Positions 34,372 to 42,397 of a DNA stretch of 64,000 nucleotides are shown in pieces. The number at the start of each line of letters is the position of its first letter. Positions within the stretch are counted from its first letter, which is position 1. A program made the position numbers and the translations under genes. Below the pieces are notes generated by a model. The model was not told the DNA's origin, ran no database searches, and saw nothing but the letters and a program-made list of their open reading frames with translations. This DNA comes from JABFSA01 sp963827515 (GTDB lineage: Bacteria; Acidobacteriota; Vicinamibacteria; Vicinamibacterales; UBA2999): contig CAWHBF010000024.1 in assembly GCA_963827515.1 (NCBI GenBank), positions 1 to 64,000 on the forward strand, read 5' to 3'.

Positions 34372-34950
34372 ATGGTGCCCACGAACCTGATCTTCATCAT
34401 CGGAGGTTCTGGCACCGGCAAGACGACTCTTGCGCGAGCTCTCCAGGAGCGGCTTCTTCCCGACCAGTGGTTTCACATCTCCCCTGACACGCTTTTCTAC
34501 TGTCTCCCGAAGTCAATCGTGGATCGAGCGGACTCCGCCAATGACTGGTCGGCAGTTGATACGAAGCTGATAACCGAACTCGCCTACAGTTGTGTTCGTG
34601 AGGCACTTCGATCGGGTGCCCGGGTAGTGTTCGATTGCGTGGTGATGACCGAGCGGCGCGCCAGGCAACTGCTCGCGGCCTTTGCCGGAGATGACCCGTT
34701 CGTGGTCGCGACCACGTGCGCGTGGGACGAACTGCTTCGCCGCACACAGGTCCGTGGCGACCGCACGCTTGAAGAAGTCCAACGGGGGTTTGAGACCGGC
34801 GGCCAGTTCCTTGAGCCGGACTGTGTGCTCGATACGACTGCGAGCCCTCCAGCGAAGTTGGTTGATGAGTTGCTCAACCACTTAGCCTATCGAGGCAGCA
34901 CCTCCGCCTGGCGCCGGAATCTGACTCGCTACAGGGAGCCAGGTGACTAG
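34372..34950 (+). CDS. Chloramphenicol-phosphotransferase-like P-loop kinase
   Basis: The Walker A motif FIIGGSGTGKTTLARALQ is at residues 8-25. The following WFHISPDTLFYCLP and ANDWSAVDTKLITELAY, then VVFDCVVMTERRARQLL, resemble the CPT family, in which the Asp after the first strand is the catalytic base. CPT inactivates chloramphenicol by phosphorylation, but many family members have other acceptors. The frame is intact for 192 residues. No attC follows; the TAG stop lies in the CTAG target duplication of the next IS. Confidence 0.65.
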   Translation: MVPTNLIFIIGGSGTGKTTLARALQERLLPDQWFHISPDTLFYCLPKSIVDRADSANDWSAVDTKLITELAYSCVREALRSGARVVFDCVVMTERRARQLLAAFAGDDPFVVATTCAWDELLRRTQVRGDRTLEEVQRGFETGGQFLEPDCVLDTTASPPAKLVDELLNHLAYRGSTSAWRRNLTRYREPGD

Positions 34951-36600
34951 CTACTTTCGCGGTGAAGAAATGACCGCGTAAGTCGTTGACTGGTACCGAC
35001 AGCCGGCGGCCGGCTGTGACCGAATGGTTCATTCTGCGTTGCCTCGATCGATCCGTCGTACTACACTGCCCGCGCGTGATCGTTCATCAAAGGAGCGGGC
35101 ATGGTTCAGCGTCGCCAGCGCGAGCGCAGTCTGTTCGAAGTGTTCTTGCCCGACGGGCACAAGCTGTGGCCCGACTGGTTGCGGCGGATCGACACGCTGC
35201 TCGAGGACGAGGCCGTGATTGACACGGTCGTCGCAGGCGCTCGAGGCGCGCTGGCCGCAGAGTCGGCGCCGCGGGCGCCCCGGGACACCGGCCGACGTCG
35301 TGCTGCGGATGCTGATCCTGAAGCATCTGTTCGACTGGAGCTATGACGACCTCGAGCGCGAGGTGCGCGCCAATTTGGTGTATCGCGATGTTCACGCGCA
35401 TTGATGCGGGCGAGGTGCCGGACGCGAAGACGATCCTGAAGATCGCGCGGGCGCTCGGCCCGGAGGTCATTGAGCAGTTGCATCGGCAGGTGGTCGAGGT
35501 GGCGAAGCGTGCGGGGTCACGCACGGTCGTCGATTTCGCGTCGACACCACGGTCGTAGAAACGAATGTGCACTACCCGACCGACAGCACGCTCTTGCGGG
35601 ATGGGGTGCGCGTGCTGACGCGGACGATGCAACGGGCGAGCATGGCGTTGGGCGATCCGAGCCGGGCGCATTCGTAATCGGTTGCGGAGCGTGACCCGGC
35701 GCGTGCTGATCATTGGGTATGAAGCGCGATCGCCAAAGACGCGGGACGCGATGGTGAAGAGTTACCGCACACTGATGGCGACGACGCGGGCGGTGCTGCG
35801 TGACGCGGCGACCATGGTCCGGCGGCTGCGTCAGCGTGCGCGCACGGCCAGTCCGTCGATCCGACCGATCTTGCAGCGCGCCCAGGACGGGCTGGCGGCG
35901 ATGCGGCCGCTGGTCCAGCGCGTCGTCGATCAAACACGCGCGCGCGTCCTCGGCGGCGACACGCACGTCCCCGGCAAAGTCCTCAGCCTCTTCGAACGGC
36001 ACACGGTGACGATCCGCAAAGGCAAGATCGCGAAACCGAACGAGTTCGGGAACCTGGTGACCATTCAAGAAGCGGAACATCAGATCGTGACCGCCTTCGA
36101 AATTCATGCGGGGCGGCCGGCCGACGTCACGTTGTGGACCCCGGCGTTGGATCGGCATCAGGCGATCTTCGGGCGCGCGCCGGATCTGGCCGCGGGCGAC
36201 CGCGGTTTCAGCTCGGCCCGCAACGAACAGGCGGCGGTGGACCGCGGCGTGCGACGGGTGGTCTTGCCGCGGCCGGCGCCAAGTCGCCGGCGCGGCGCAC
36301 CCATGAACGTCAACGCTGGTTCCGCCGCGGGCAACGCTGGCGCGTCGGGTGCGAAGGCCGCATCAGTGTGCTCAAACGTCGTCATGGTCTGCGCCGCTGT
36401 CGCTACCATGGCGTCGACGGCATGCACCGATGGGTCGGGTTCGGCGTCATCGCTGACAATCTGATGAACATCGCGACCTTTACACACGCGCGGGCCACCG
36501 CATAGAGAAACGAGAGACAATGAAACGATCGGTCAGCGAACCGGCCGCTCGATCGCAGACAGAACAGCGCGCAAGCGGTCATTTCTTCACCGGAAAGTAG
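34951..36600 (+). mobile_element. ISNCY-type insertion sequence at the array boundary
   Basis: Terminal inverted repeats match well: the left end CTACTTTCGCGGTGAAGAAA with TGACCGC, and the right end, read inverted, CTACTTTCCGGTGAAGAAAT with GACCGC. CTAG flanks both sides (34947-34950 and 36601-36604) as a 4-bp target duplication. Confidence 0.85.
35101..36505 (+). CDS. ISNCY-family transposase, several frame breaks
   Basis: ATG 35101 gives MVQRRQRERSLFEVFLPDGH, then frames change near 35265, 35390, 35545 and 36270. Readable blocks are GTPADVVLRMLILKHLFDWS, IDAGEVPDAKTILKIARALG, HTVTIRKGKIAKPNEFGNLV, DRHQAIFGRAPDLAAGDRGF and GCEGRISVLKRRHGLRRCRY, ending GVIADNLMNIATFTHA. These match ISNCY transposases, with Asp residues in VDTTVVETN and in AAGDRGF, and Glu in GCEGRIS. 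Repaired length is about 468 residues. Confidence 0.8.
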
Positions 36601-36632
36601 CTAGACTAGGACCAGGCTCCGAGAGACAGTCA

Positions 36633-37558
36633 ATGGGCAACGAGTTCAAGGGACAGACGGCGCACTCCGCGGAGTATTTCGGCGACACGCGCGATCACTG
36701 GTGGAACCTCGACTTCCTGCGGCTGATGGCGAAGCGCTGGAAGCTCGACGCCGTCCGCGACGTGCTCGACGTGGGCTGCGGCGTCGGTCACTGGGGCATG
36801 CTGCTCGCGTCGGTCATGCCCGAGAACGTGCGTGTCACCGGCATCGATCGCGAGCCGAGCTGGGTCGAAGAGGCGAGCGAGCGCGCGCTCGCGCGCGGGC
36901 TCGAGGGGCGCTTCTCGTACCGGCAGGGCGAGGCGGAGCGCCTTCCCTTTCCTGACAACTCGTTCGATCTCACGACCTGCCAGACGGTGCTCATCCACCT
37001 GGCCGATCCGGCCGCCGCGATCGCCGAGATGTTGCGCGTGACCAGGCCGGGCGGGCTCGTCGCGGTCGCGGAGCCCAACAACCTGACCGAGTCGCTGCTC
37101 CTCGATTCCATCTCGAACCAGGCGAGCGTCGACGAGATCGTGGAGCTCGTGCGCTTCCAGCTGACGTGCGAGCGAGGCAAGGTCGCTCTCGGCGAAGGCG
37201 ACAACTCGCTCGGCGATCGCGTGCCCGGGCTGTTCGTCGCGCAGGGACTGGCGGAGGTCGAGGTGCACGTCAACGACAAGGCGACCGCGGTCTTCCCGCC
37301 GTATGCCGCGGGCGCGCAGCGCGCCTTCACCGAGGATGCGCGCGACCGCGCTGGCTCGCCGCCTCTGGAACTGGAGCGAGGCCGACACGCGGCGGCTCTT
37401 CCTTGCCGGCGGCGGCTCCGAGGACGACTTCGTCGTCCACTTCGCGCGCGCGCTGGCCTCCCGCGAGACAGATCGTCCGCGGCTTGGACGACGCCACCTA
37501 TCACGGGATCATCGGCGGAGCGTTCTACCTGGTGGCGGGCCGAAAGACCGCAATCTAG
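36633..37558 (+). CDS. Class I SAM-dependent methyltransferase, frameshifts at 3' end
   Basis: The protein has VLDVGCGVGHWGMLLASVMP (motif I), VTGIDREPSWVEEA (motif II acidic residue), FPDNSFDLTTCQTVLIHLAD and RPGGLVAVAEPNN (motif III), all typical of Methyltransf_11 enzymes. The frame shifts near 37330 and 37470; the final frame ends YHGIIGGAFYLVAGRKTAI at 37558. Repaired length is about 308 residues. It lies just right of the ISNCY element and is richer in GC than the cassettes, so I regard it as chromosomal; a last cassette that lost its attC is possible. The acceptor is unknown. Confidence 0.82.
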
Positions 37559-37620
37559 GCAGCGCTGCGTGATTCTGGGCACCAGTTTCGGCAGCCGCTC
37601 GCGCGTATCATTGCGCCGCC

Positions 37621-38355
37621 ATGACAAGCAAACGCACCGCGATCGTCCTCGGAGGCTCCGGGTCGGTCGGAACCGCCCTGCTCCGCGAGTTGCTCCACGA
37701 CGATGGCTTCAACGCGGTCATCACACTATCGCGCCGATCGCTACCCGAGGCCGTCGCGATCGCTCGTACCGCCGGCCGCACACTGGTGGAGAAGCTCGTT
37801 CCCGACATGAAGCCCGCACCCCTCGCCGCAGCGACGATCGATGCGGCGAGAGAGCTCGACGGCGATTTAGAAGGATTCAGTGTGCTCGGCGTCGGTGCCG
37901 GCACCGCGAAGCTCACGCTCGAGGAACATCGCGCGGTGGACGTTGCGCTGAATGAAACGTTCGCGCGGGCGCTTCGGGATTCGGGCAAGGTCCGGCATCT
38001 CGCGTTCATGAGCGCCGTGGGTGCGGACCCGACGGCGAAGGCCAGCGGCAGTGGTGGCGCAGGCATGTCGCGGTACAACCGCGTGAAGGGCGAGTCCGAA
38101 GAAGCCGTGCGCGCGAGCGGGCCGGCGGTCGTGAGCGTATTCCGTCCCGCGATGATCATCGGTTCTCAGCACACGCCGTGGCTTCTCGAGAAGACGCTGC
38201 CATTGTTCTCGTTCGTCATGCCGGCGAAGTACCGATCGATCCGCGTGGAACAGATCGCGAAGGCGATGATCGCGACCGCGAAGCACCACCCCGCGACCAG
38301 CGCCACGTATCACTACCCGGAGATGATGGCGCTGATCGCGAGCGGGCAGCGGTAG
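37621..38355 (+). CDS. NAD(P)-binding atypical SDR-like protein
   Basis: The N-terminal Rossmann loop is IVLGGSGSVGTALLRELL. RHLAFMSAVGADPTAKASGS, SRYNRVKGESEEAVRASG (Tyr-x-x-x-Lys-like pair) and VSVFRPAMIIG match the NAD(P)H-binding atypical SDR family used in epimerase-like or redox-sensing proteins. The frame is intact for 244 residues. The 200 bases that follow, up to the 3' end of the mfnB-like gene, contain no gene I can support. Confidence 0.8.
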   Translation: MTSKRTAIVLGGSGSVGTALLRELLHDDGFNAVITLSRRSLPEAVAIARTAGRTLVEKLVPDMKPAPLAAATIDAARELDGDLEGFSVLGVGAGTAKLTLEEHRAVDVALNETFARALRDSGKVRHLAFMSAVGADPTAKASGSGGAGMSRYNRVKGESEEAVRASGPAVVSVFRPAMIIGSQHTPWLLEKTLPLFSFVMPAKYRSIRVEQIAKAMIATAKHHPATSATYHYPEMMALIASGQR

Positions 38356-38556
38356 TCCTCGACGCGAGTCAGAAGAGGGGCGCTGATAACATCAGCCAGT
38401 TATTCATCTTGATAGCTAACGATCTGGGTCAGTCTACACTGTCGCTGAGGAACAGAAGTTCAGGATTCGGGCTACTCGGTTGGGCCGGAGGGGAGTATCG
38501 CCGTATCGTTCTCAACGATGATCTGCCAGCGCACGGCCTGAAGAGGGGCGGCGTCG

Positions 38557-39325
38557 TTACACGGACGGCGCCAACGCGTTTTCTTTTTGGGTACTCGGGG
38601 CGGCTCTGTCAGGGTCAGCAGTAGAGCCACACAGTATCTGCAGCGCGCGCACGCGTTCAGTCGTCACGCGGCCCGTTCGGCCTCCCTCGCACGCCGCTCC
38701 CCGCACGCCGGCGATATCTGCGCCGGCATCGCGCACGAATCGCAAGATCATCCGCCTGGAGTCTTCCGGCGACGGCCACGAGCAAGCCAGCCTCGTGTGC
38801 ACCTGCGATCCACGCGGAAAGTTCAGGCTGGGACACCAGTTCGCGCAGGCCGGGCCCGCGTTTATCAGCTGTATCGAGGAGCACGCCCCTCGCGCCCGCT
38901 CTAACGGCTGCTTCGGTTAGCGCGTCAGGGTCCAGACTTCCCACCACCTGGGCGTCCGCATAGGCGACCGCTACGACACCGCATCGGTCAGCGCTGCTTG
39001 CGGCCGCGCCACGGACCGCTGCCGACAGGAGTGACACCGCGCGTTCGATGCTCGAGGTCCCGGCGAACCCGACCTTGACCAATCCAGTGCCCGTGCTGGC
39101 GTATGCGCGGGCCATCCCCTCGATCGTCGCTTCGTCCTCCGCATCGCCGAGCGCTGCGGTGACGAGGTGCGCGGCGGGCGTGACGCGACGGATGTCGAGG
39201 AGCACCGGGATCGATACCGCGCCAAGAGGCCCGGACGCCGGGTTCTTCGCGTCGATGATATCGGCGCCGCCGGCAAGAGCCGCATCTGCCTCGTGCCCAC
39301 TGAGCACGCTCACCAACAGTCTCAT
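38557..39325 (-). CDS. mfnB: (5-formylfuran-3-yl)methyl phosphate synthase (MfnB-like), one frameshift
   Basis: Minus-strand start MRLLVSVLSGHEADAALAGG at 39325. The catalytic residues known from the archaeal enzyme are all at expected places: Asp25 and Lys27 in ADIIDAKNP, Lys84 in GLVKVGFAG, Asp151 and Lys155 in LLDTADKRG. The enzyme condenses two glyceraldehyde-3-phosphates into the furan precursor used for methanofuran-type cofactors; in bacteria DUF556 members accompany H4MPT genes. A shift near 38745 moves to the frame DAGADIAGVRGAACEGGRTG, ending at 38557. It is divergent from the rest of the cluster. Confidence 0.82.
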
Positions 39326-39348
39326 CGTAAAACCCATGCGTCACGACA

Positions 39349-39518
39349 GTCCGCGCAGGCTGAAGCCTGCGCTCTACGTTCCGACGAGACAGTCCGCGTA
39401 GGCTGAAGCGATTTGCGTTTCGCCGTAGAGCGCACGCTTCAGCGTGCGCGTGTCCGCGGAGGCCAAAGCCTCCGCTCTACGCCGAATCGGAAAGCGGTCC
39501 AAAGCCTGCGCTTTACGG
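39349..39518 (+). repeat. Cluster of REP-like palindromic repeats
   Basis: Units such as GTCCGCGCAGGCTGAAGCCT (39349) and GTCCGCGGAGGCCAAAGCCT (39452), each followed by a GCTCTACG-type end, plus inverted and degenerate copies between them, form small hairpins. They fill the 300-base gap between the mfnB-like gene and the SDR gene. Confidence 0.75.
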
Positions 39519-39629
39519 CCGGTCGGGAGCCTCATCGTCAGGTGCGCGCACCACGAGACGATGAACGGCCGGTGTATCGCGCCATCGGAGTCATTTGATC
39601 CGCGAAGAAGGTACCATGTTTCTCCGAAG

Positions 39630-40403
39630 ATGACAGACGCTGGACTCGGGTCGCTCTCTGGCCGCGGCGTGCTCGTGACGGGGGCGTCGAGCGGCATCGG
39701 CCGCGCGATTGCGCTCGCCTGCGCCGAGCAGGGGCGGACGTCGCGCTGACGTATCGAAGCAACGAGGAAGGTGCGCGCGAGGTCGAACGTCAGGTTCGAG
39801 GCCTCGGCCGTCGCGTGACGGTACCTGCGGGCGGACGTCTCCGATCAGTCGTCGGTCCGCGCGTTGGGCTCTGCCGCACGCCTGGCGCTCGGACAGATCG
39901 ACGTCTGGGTGAACAACGCCGGCGCGGATATCCTCACCGGCTCCGGCGCGACGCTCACCGACATCGAGAAGCTGGATCTCCTTCTCGCCGTGGATCTGCG
40001 TGGCACGATGCTCGCTTCGTGGCAGGCGGCGGAGCTGCTCGGCGCCCAGGAACACGGCGGGGTGATCATCAACATGAGCTGGGACCACGTGCTCACCGGC
40101 ATGGGTGGACGTAACCCTGAGCTCTTCGCCGCCGTGAAGGGTGGCGTGCTCGCGTTCAGCAAGTCGCTCGCGCGCTCGCTGGCGCCGCGCGTGCGCGTGA
40201 ATGTCATCGCTCCCGGTTGGATCGGCACCGCCTTTGCCTCGGCCGCGGACGAGCGCAAGCGACACGCCATCGCGGAGGCCACACCGCTCAAGCGGTGGGG
40301 CACACCTGACGACGTCGCCGGTGCCGCCGTCTTCCTGGCCTCGCCCGCGGCAGGCTTCATCACCGGACAGACGATTCTCGTGGGCGGTGGAGTGGTTATG
40401 TGA
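39630..40403 (+). CDS. SDR-family oxidoreductase in the H4MPT cluster, two compensating frame breaks
   Basis: The start MTDAGLGSLSGRGVLVTGAS at 39630 includes the cofactor loop TGASSGIGRAIALA. A base is missing near 39736 (GGGG run) and an extra base occurs near 39825 (TACCTG), so the middle is read as ADVALTYRSNEEGAREVE before returning to LRADVSDQSSVRALG. NNAGAD, the catalytic Ser in INMSWDH, then ELFAAVKGG (the Tyr position is Phe) and PGWIGTAFAS follow. Phe in place of the catalytic Tyr is unusual for SDRs. Its place beside pterin genes suggests a pteridine or dihydromethanopterin reductase, but that is inference. Confidence 0.72.
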
Positions 40404-40474
40404 CCGGACGAACAGGTGCGAGGTCAGCGTGCGACGGTGCGGCGTGCCGCGGATCGTTCTGAGAGGGGGTCTTC

Positions 40475-40834
40475 ATGGCAGAGAAAGAAAAGACGTACGA
40501 CGAGGCGCAGATCGCGGAGCGCCTGGCAAGCCTTCCCGGGTGGTTTTTCGAAGGGGGTTGGATCCGACGCCACTACAAGACCGATGGTTGGCCCACGACG
40601 CTGATGCTGGTGACGGCGATCGGATACTGCGCGGAGGCGGCGTATCACCATCCCGACCTTGCGGTGACGTATGCACGCGTCACGGTGAAGCTGTCGACGC
40701 ACAGCGCCGGCGGGATCACGGACAAGGACTTCGAGCTGGCGCGCAAGATTGAAGAGCTTGCGTTGTGGCGACCGACGGGCGGTGCGCTCGAGGGCACGCC
40801 GAACAAGTTCGTCCGGGGCGGCGATCCGCGCTGA
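40475..40834 (+). CDS. Pterin-4a-carbinolamine dehydratase family protein
   Basis: The family motif is present: WFFEGGWIRRHYKTDGWPTT, VTAIGYCAEAAYHHPDLAVT (the His-His-Pro triad) and YARVTVKLSTHSAGGITDKD. These small proteins dehydrate 4a-hydroxypterins or chaperone pterin intermediates, and members occur in bacterial H4MPT clusters. The frame is intact for 119 residues. GAGGGGG precedes the ATG. Its TGA stop overlaps the next ATG (TGATG at 40832-40836), so translation is coupled to the DUF6513 gene. Confidence 0.9.
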   Translation: MAEKEKTYDEAQIAERLASLPGWFFEGGWIRRHYKTDGWPTTLMLVTAIGYCAEAAYHHPDLAVTYARVTVKLSTHSAGGITDKDFELARKIEELALWRPTGGALEGTPNKFVRGGDPR

Positions 40835-42318
40835 TGGCCCGTGCCCGCTCGCTCACCAGATCGCGAGCGAGCCTCGGCGGGTCCTCCGGCGTGGACGAGG
40901 CGCCGGGAAGCGGGGCTGCGGCGCCCGGCCGTGTCCTGTTCGTCACAGGCCGGCTCGCCGAGCCGGCGCTCAACCGTACGCTCAGCGAGATGGCGCCGTC
41001 CTTTGCGTACGAGGTGGCGTCGCTCAAGATCACCGTGGCGGCGCTGATGACGACGCCGTGGATTGCCAAATCCCTCGAGGTCCCGCCCGGTACCGAACTT
41101 GTCCTGATCCCGGGGCTCTGCGAGGGGGATACGGCGGCGATCGCCGACAAGGTTGGCGTGCGGGTCGAGAAGGGTCCCAAGGACCTGCGTGAAATTCCGC
41201 GCTACTTCGGACAGGCCGCCGCGGCGCGCGAGTACGGCGCCTGGGATATCGAGATCATCGCCGAGATCAACAATGCGCCGCGCCTGACCCGCGATGCCAT
41301 TCGGCACGCCGCAGACTACTTCCGTGCGTCCGGCGCCGACATCATCGATGTCGGCTGCACTCCTGGACTCTCATTTCCGTCCCTCGGAGACGTGATACGC
41401 GACCTGGTGGCAGCTGGCATGCGTGTCAGCGTGGATACGTTCGATCCGGACGAAATCCGTACTGCGGTGGCCGCCGGCGCCGAGTTGGTGCTGAGCGTCA
41501 ACGCTTCGAACATCGAGGTGGCGCAAAGTCTGTCGGGTACCGGTGTTCGCGTGGTCGTGGTGCCGGATCTCGGTGGATCGACAGAGACGCTCGAGCCGAG
41601 CCTCGAAGCTCTGGCGCGATGGGGCGTTCCCTATTGCATCGACCCAATCCTCGAGCCGATTGGTCACGGGTTCATGGCCTCCCTCGAGCGTTATGCGGAT
41701 GTGCGACGCCGCTATCCCGACGCCGAGATGCTCATGGGCATCGGCAACGTGACCGAGTTGACGGCCGCCGATACGACCGGCGTGAACGCGCTGCTCGTCG
41801 CCGTCTGCCAGGAACTGGGCATTCGTTCGGTGCTGACGACCGAGGTGACATCGTGGGCGAGGGGTGCGGTGAGGGAGTTGGACGTGGCACGCCGGCTGAT
41901 GCACCACGCCGTGACGCGCCAGACGATTCCCAAGGGAGTGGACGACCGCCTGGTCACGGTCAAGGACCCGGCGATCCTGACGTACACCGAGGACGAGTTA
42001 CGCACGTTGCAGGCGAGCCTTACCGATCCCAACTACCGGATCTTCGCGGATCTCAGCGGGATCACGGTGTTGAACCACGAGTGTTTCATTCGTGGAACCG
42101 ACATCCAGGAGATCTTCGCGCGGCTGCAGGTGGACGATCCCGCACATGCGTTCTATCTGGGCAAGGAACTCGCGCGAGCCAGTCTGGCTGTGACGTTGGG
42201 GAAGACCTACAGGCAGGAAGGCGCGCTCACGTGGGGATATCTGACGCCGCCAGATGACTCGAAGGCGGAGCACGTGAAGCTCACAAAACTTGGAAGTCGA
42301 AAGTCGAAAGCAAAGTAA
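40834..42318 (+). CDS. DUF6513 dihydropteroate-synthase-like protein (H4MPT pathway)
   Basis: The N-terminal region has VLFVTGRLAEPALNRTL and LKITVAALMTTPWIAKSL. The C-terminal two thirds is a dihydropteroate-synthase-like TIM barrel: IEIIAEINNAPRLTRDAI, GADIIDVGCTPGLSFPSL, MRVSVDTFDPDEIRTA, AELVLSVNASNIEVA and LMGIGNVTELTAAD. This protein family is a constant member of bacterial and archaeal H4MPT gene sets and is thought to join the pterin to the aminobenzoyl-ribose part. The frame is intact for 494 residues, coupled to PCD upstream by a one-base overlap. Confidence 0.88.
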   Translation: MARARSLTRSRASLGGSSGVDEAPGSGAAAPGRVLFVTGRLAEPALNRTLSEMAPSFAYEVASLKITVAALMTTPWIAKSLEVPPGTELVLIPGLCEGDTAAIADKVGVRVEKGPKDLREIPRYFGQAAAAREYGAWDIEIIAEINNAPRLTRDAIRHAADYFRASGADIIDVGCTPGLSFPSLGDVIRDLVAAGMRVSVDTFDPDEIRTAVAAGAELVLSVNASNIEVAQSLSGTGVRVVVVPDLGGSTETLEPSLEALARWGVPYCIDPILEPIGHGFMASLERYADVRRRYPDAEMLMGIGNVTELTAADTTGVNALLVAVCQELGIRSVLTTEVTSWARGAVRELDVARRLMHHAVTRQTIPKGVDDRLVTVKDPAILTYTEDELRTLQASLTDPNYRIFADLSGITVLNHECFIRGTDIQEIFARLQVDDPAHAFYLGKELARASLAVTLGKTYRQEGALTWGYLTPPDDSKAEHVKLTKLGSRKSKAK

Positions 42319-42390
42319 GAAGTAAGAAGTGAGAAGTAAGAAGTCAGAAGCAAGAAGTGAAAAAGCCCAAAGCCTAGAGTCTAGAGCCCA
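42297..42390 (+). repeat. Low-complexity AGAAGT-type repeat
   Basis: Degenerate copies of AAGTAAGAAG/AAGTCAGAAG are followed by CTAGAGTCTAGAGCCCAGAG-type units. It spans the 3' end of the DUF6513 gene and the short gap before pabB. Confidence 0.8.
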
Positions 42391-42397
42391 GAGCCTG

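Larger units (their letters stand above)
1..34950 (+). mobile_element. Distal part of a chromosomal integron gene-cassette array
   Basis: This stretch alternates plus-strand genes with 31 attC or attC-derived sites of about 50 to 100 bp. Each site starts with R'' (GCCTAAC, GTCTAAC or GCCCAAC) and ends with R' (GTTAGGC, GTTAGAC or GTTGGGC), and each lies at the 3' side of its gene, the diagnostic layout of integron cassettes. All sites share one orientation, so the array is read away from an attI that must lie left of base 1. No intI gene is visible in the window. The right edge is an ISNCY insertion; the genes beyond it are chromosomal in character. Confidence 0.92.

Noticed and set aside
1..34950. 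CRISPR array as an explanation for the regularly spaced repeats
   Set aside because: The repeats are 50-100 bp imperfect hairpins separated by whole genes of varied length, not 25-40 bp identical repeats with short spacers, and no cas gene is present.
38178..38624. 148-codon frame overlapping the SDR-like and mfnB-like genes
   Set aside because: Its first part is out of frame with a well-supported gene and its tail is antisense to the 3' end of the mfnB-like gene.
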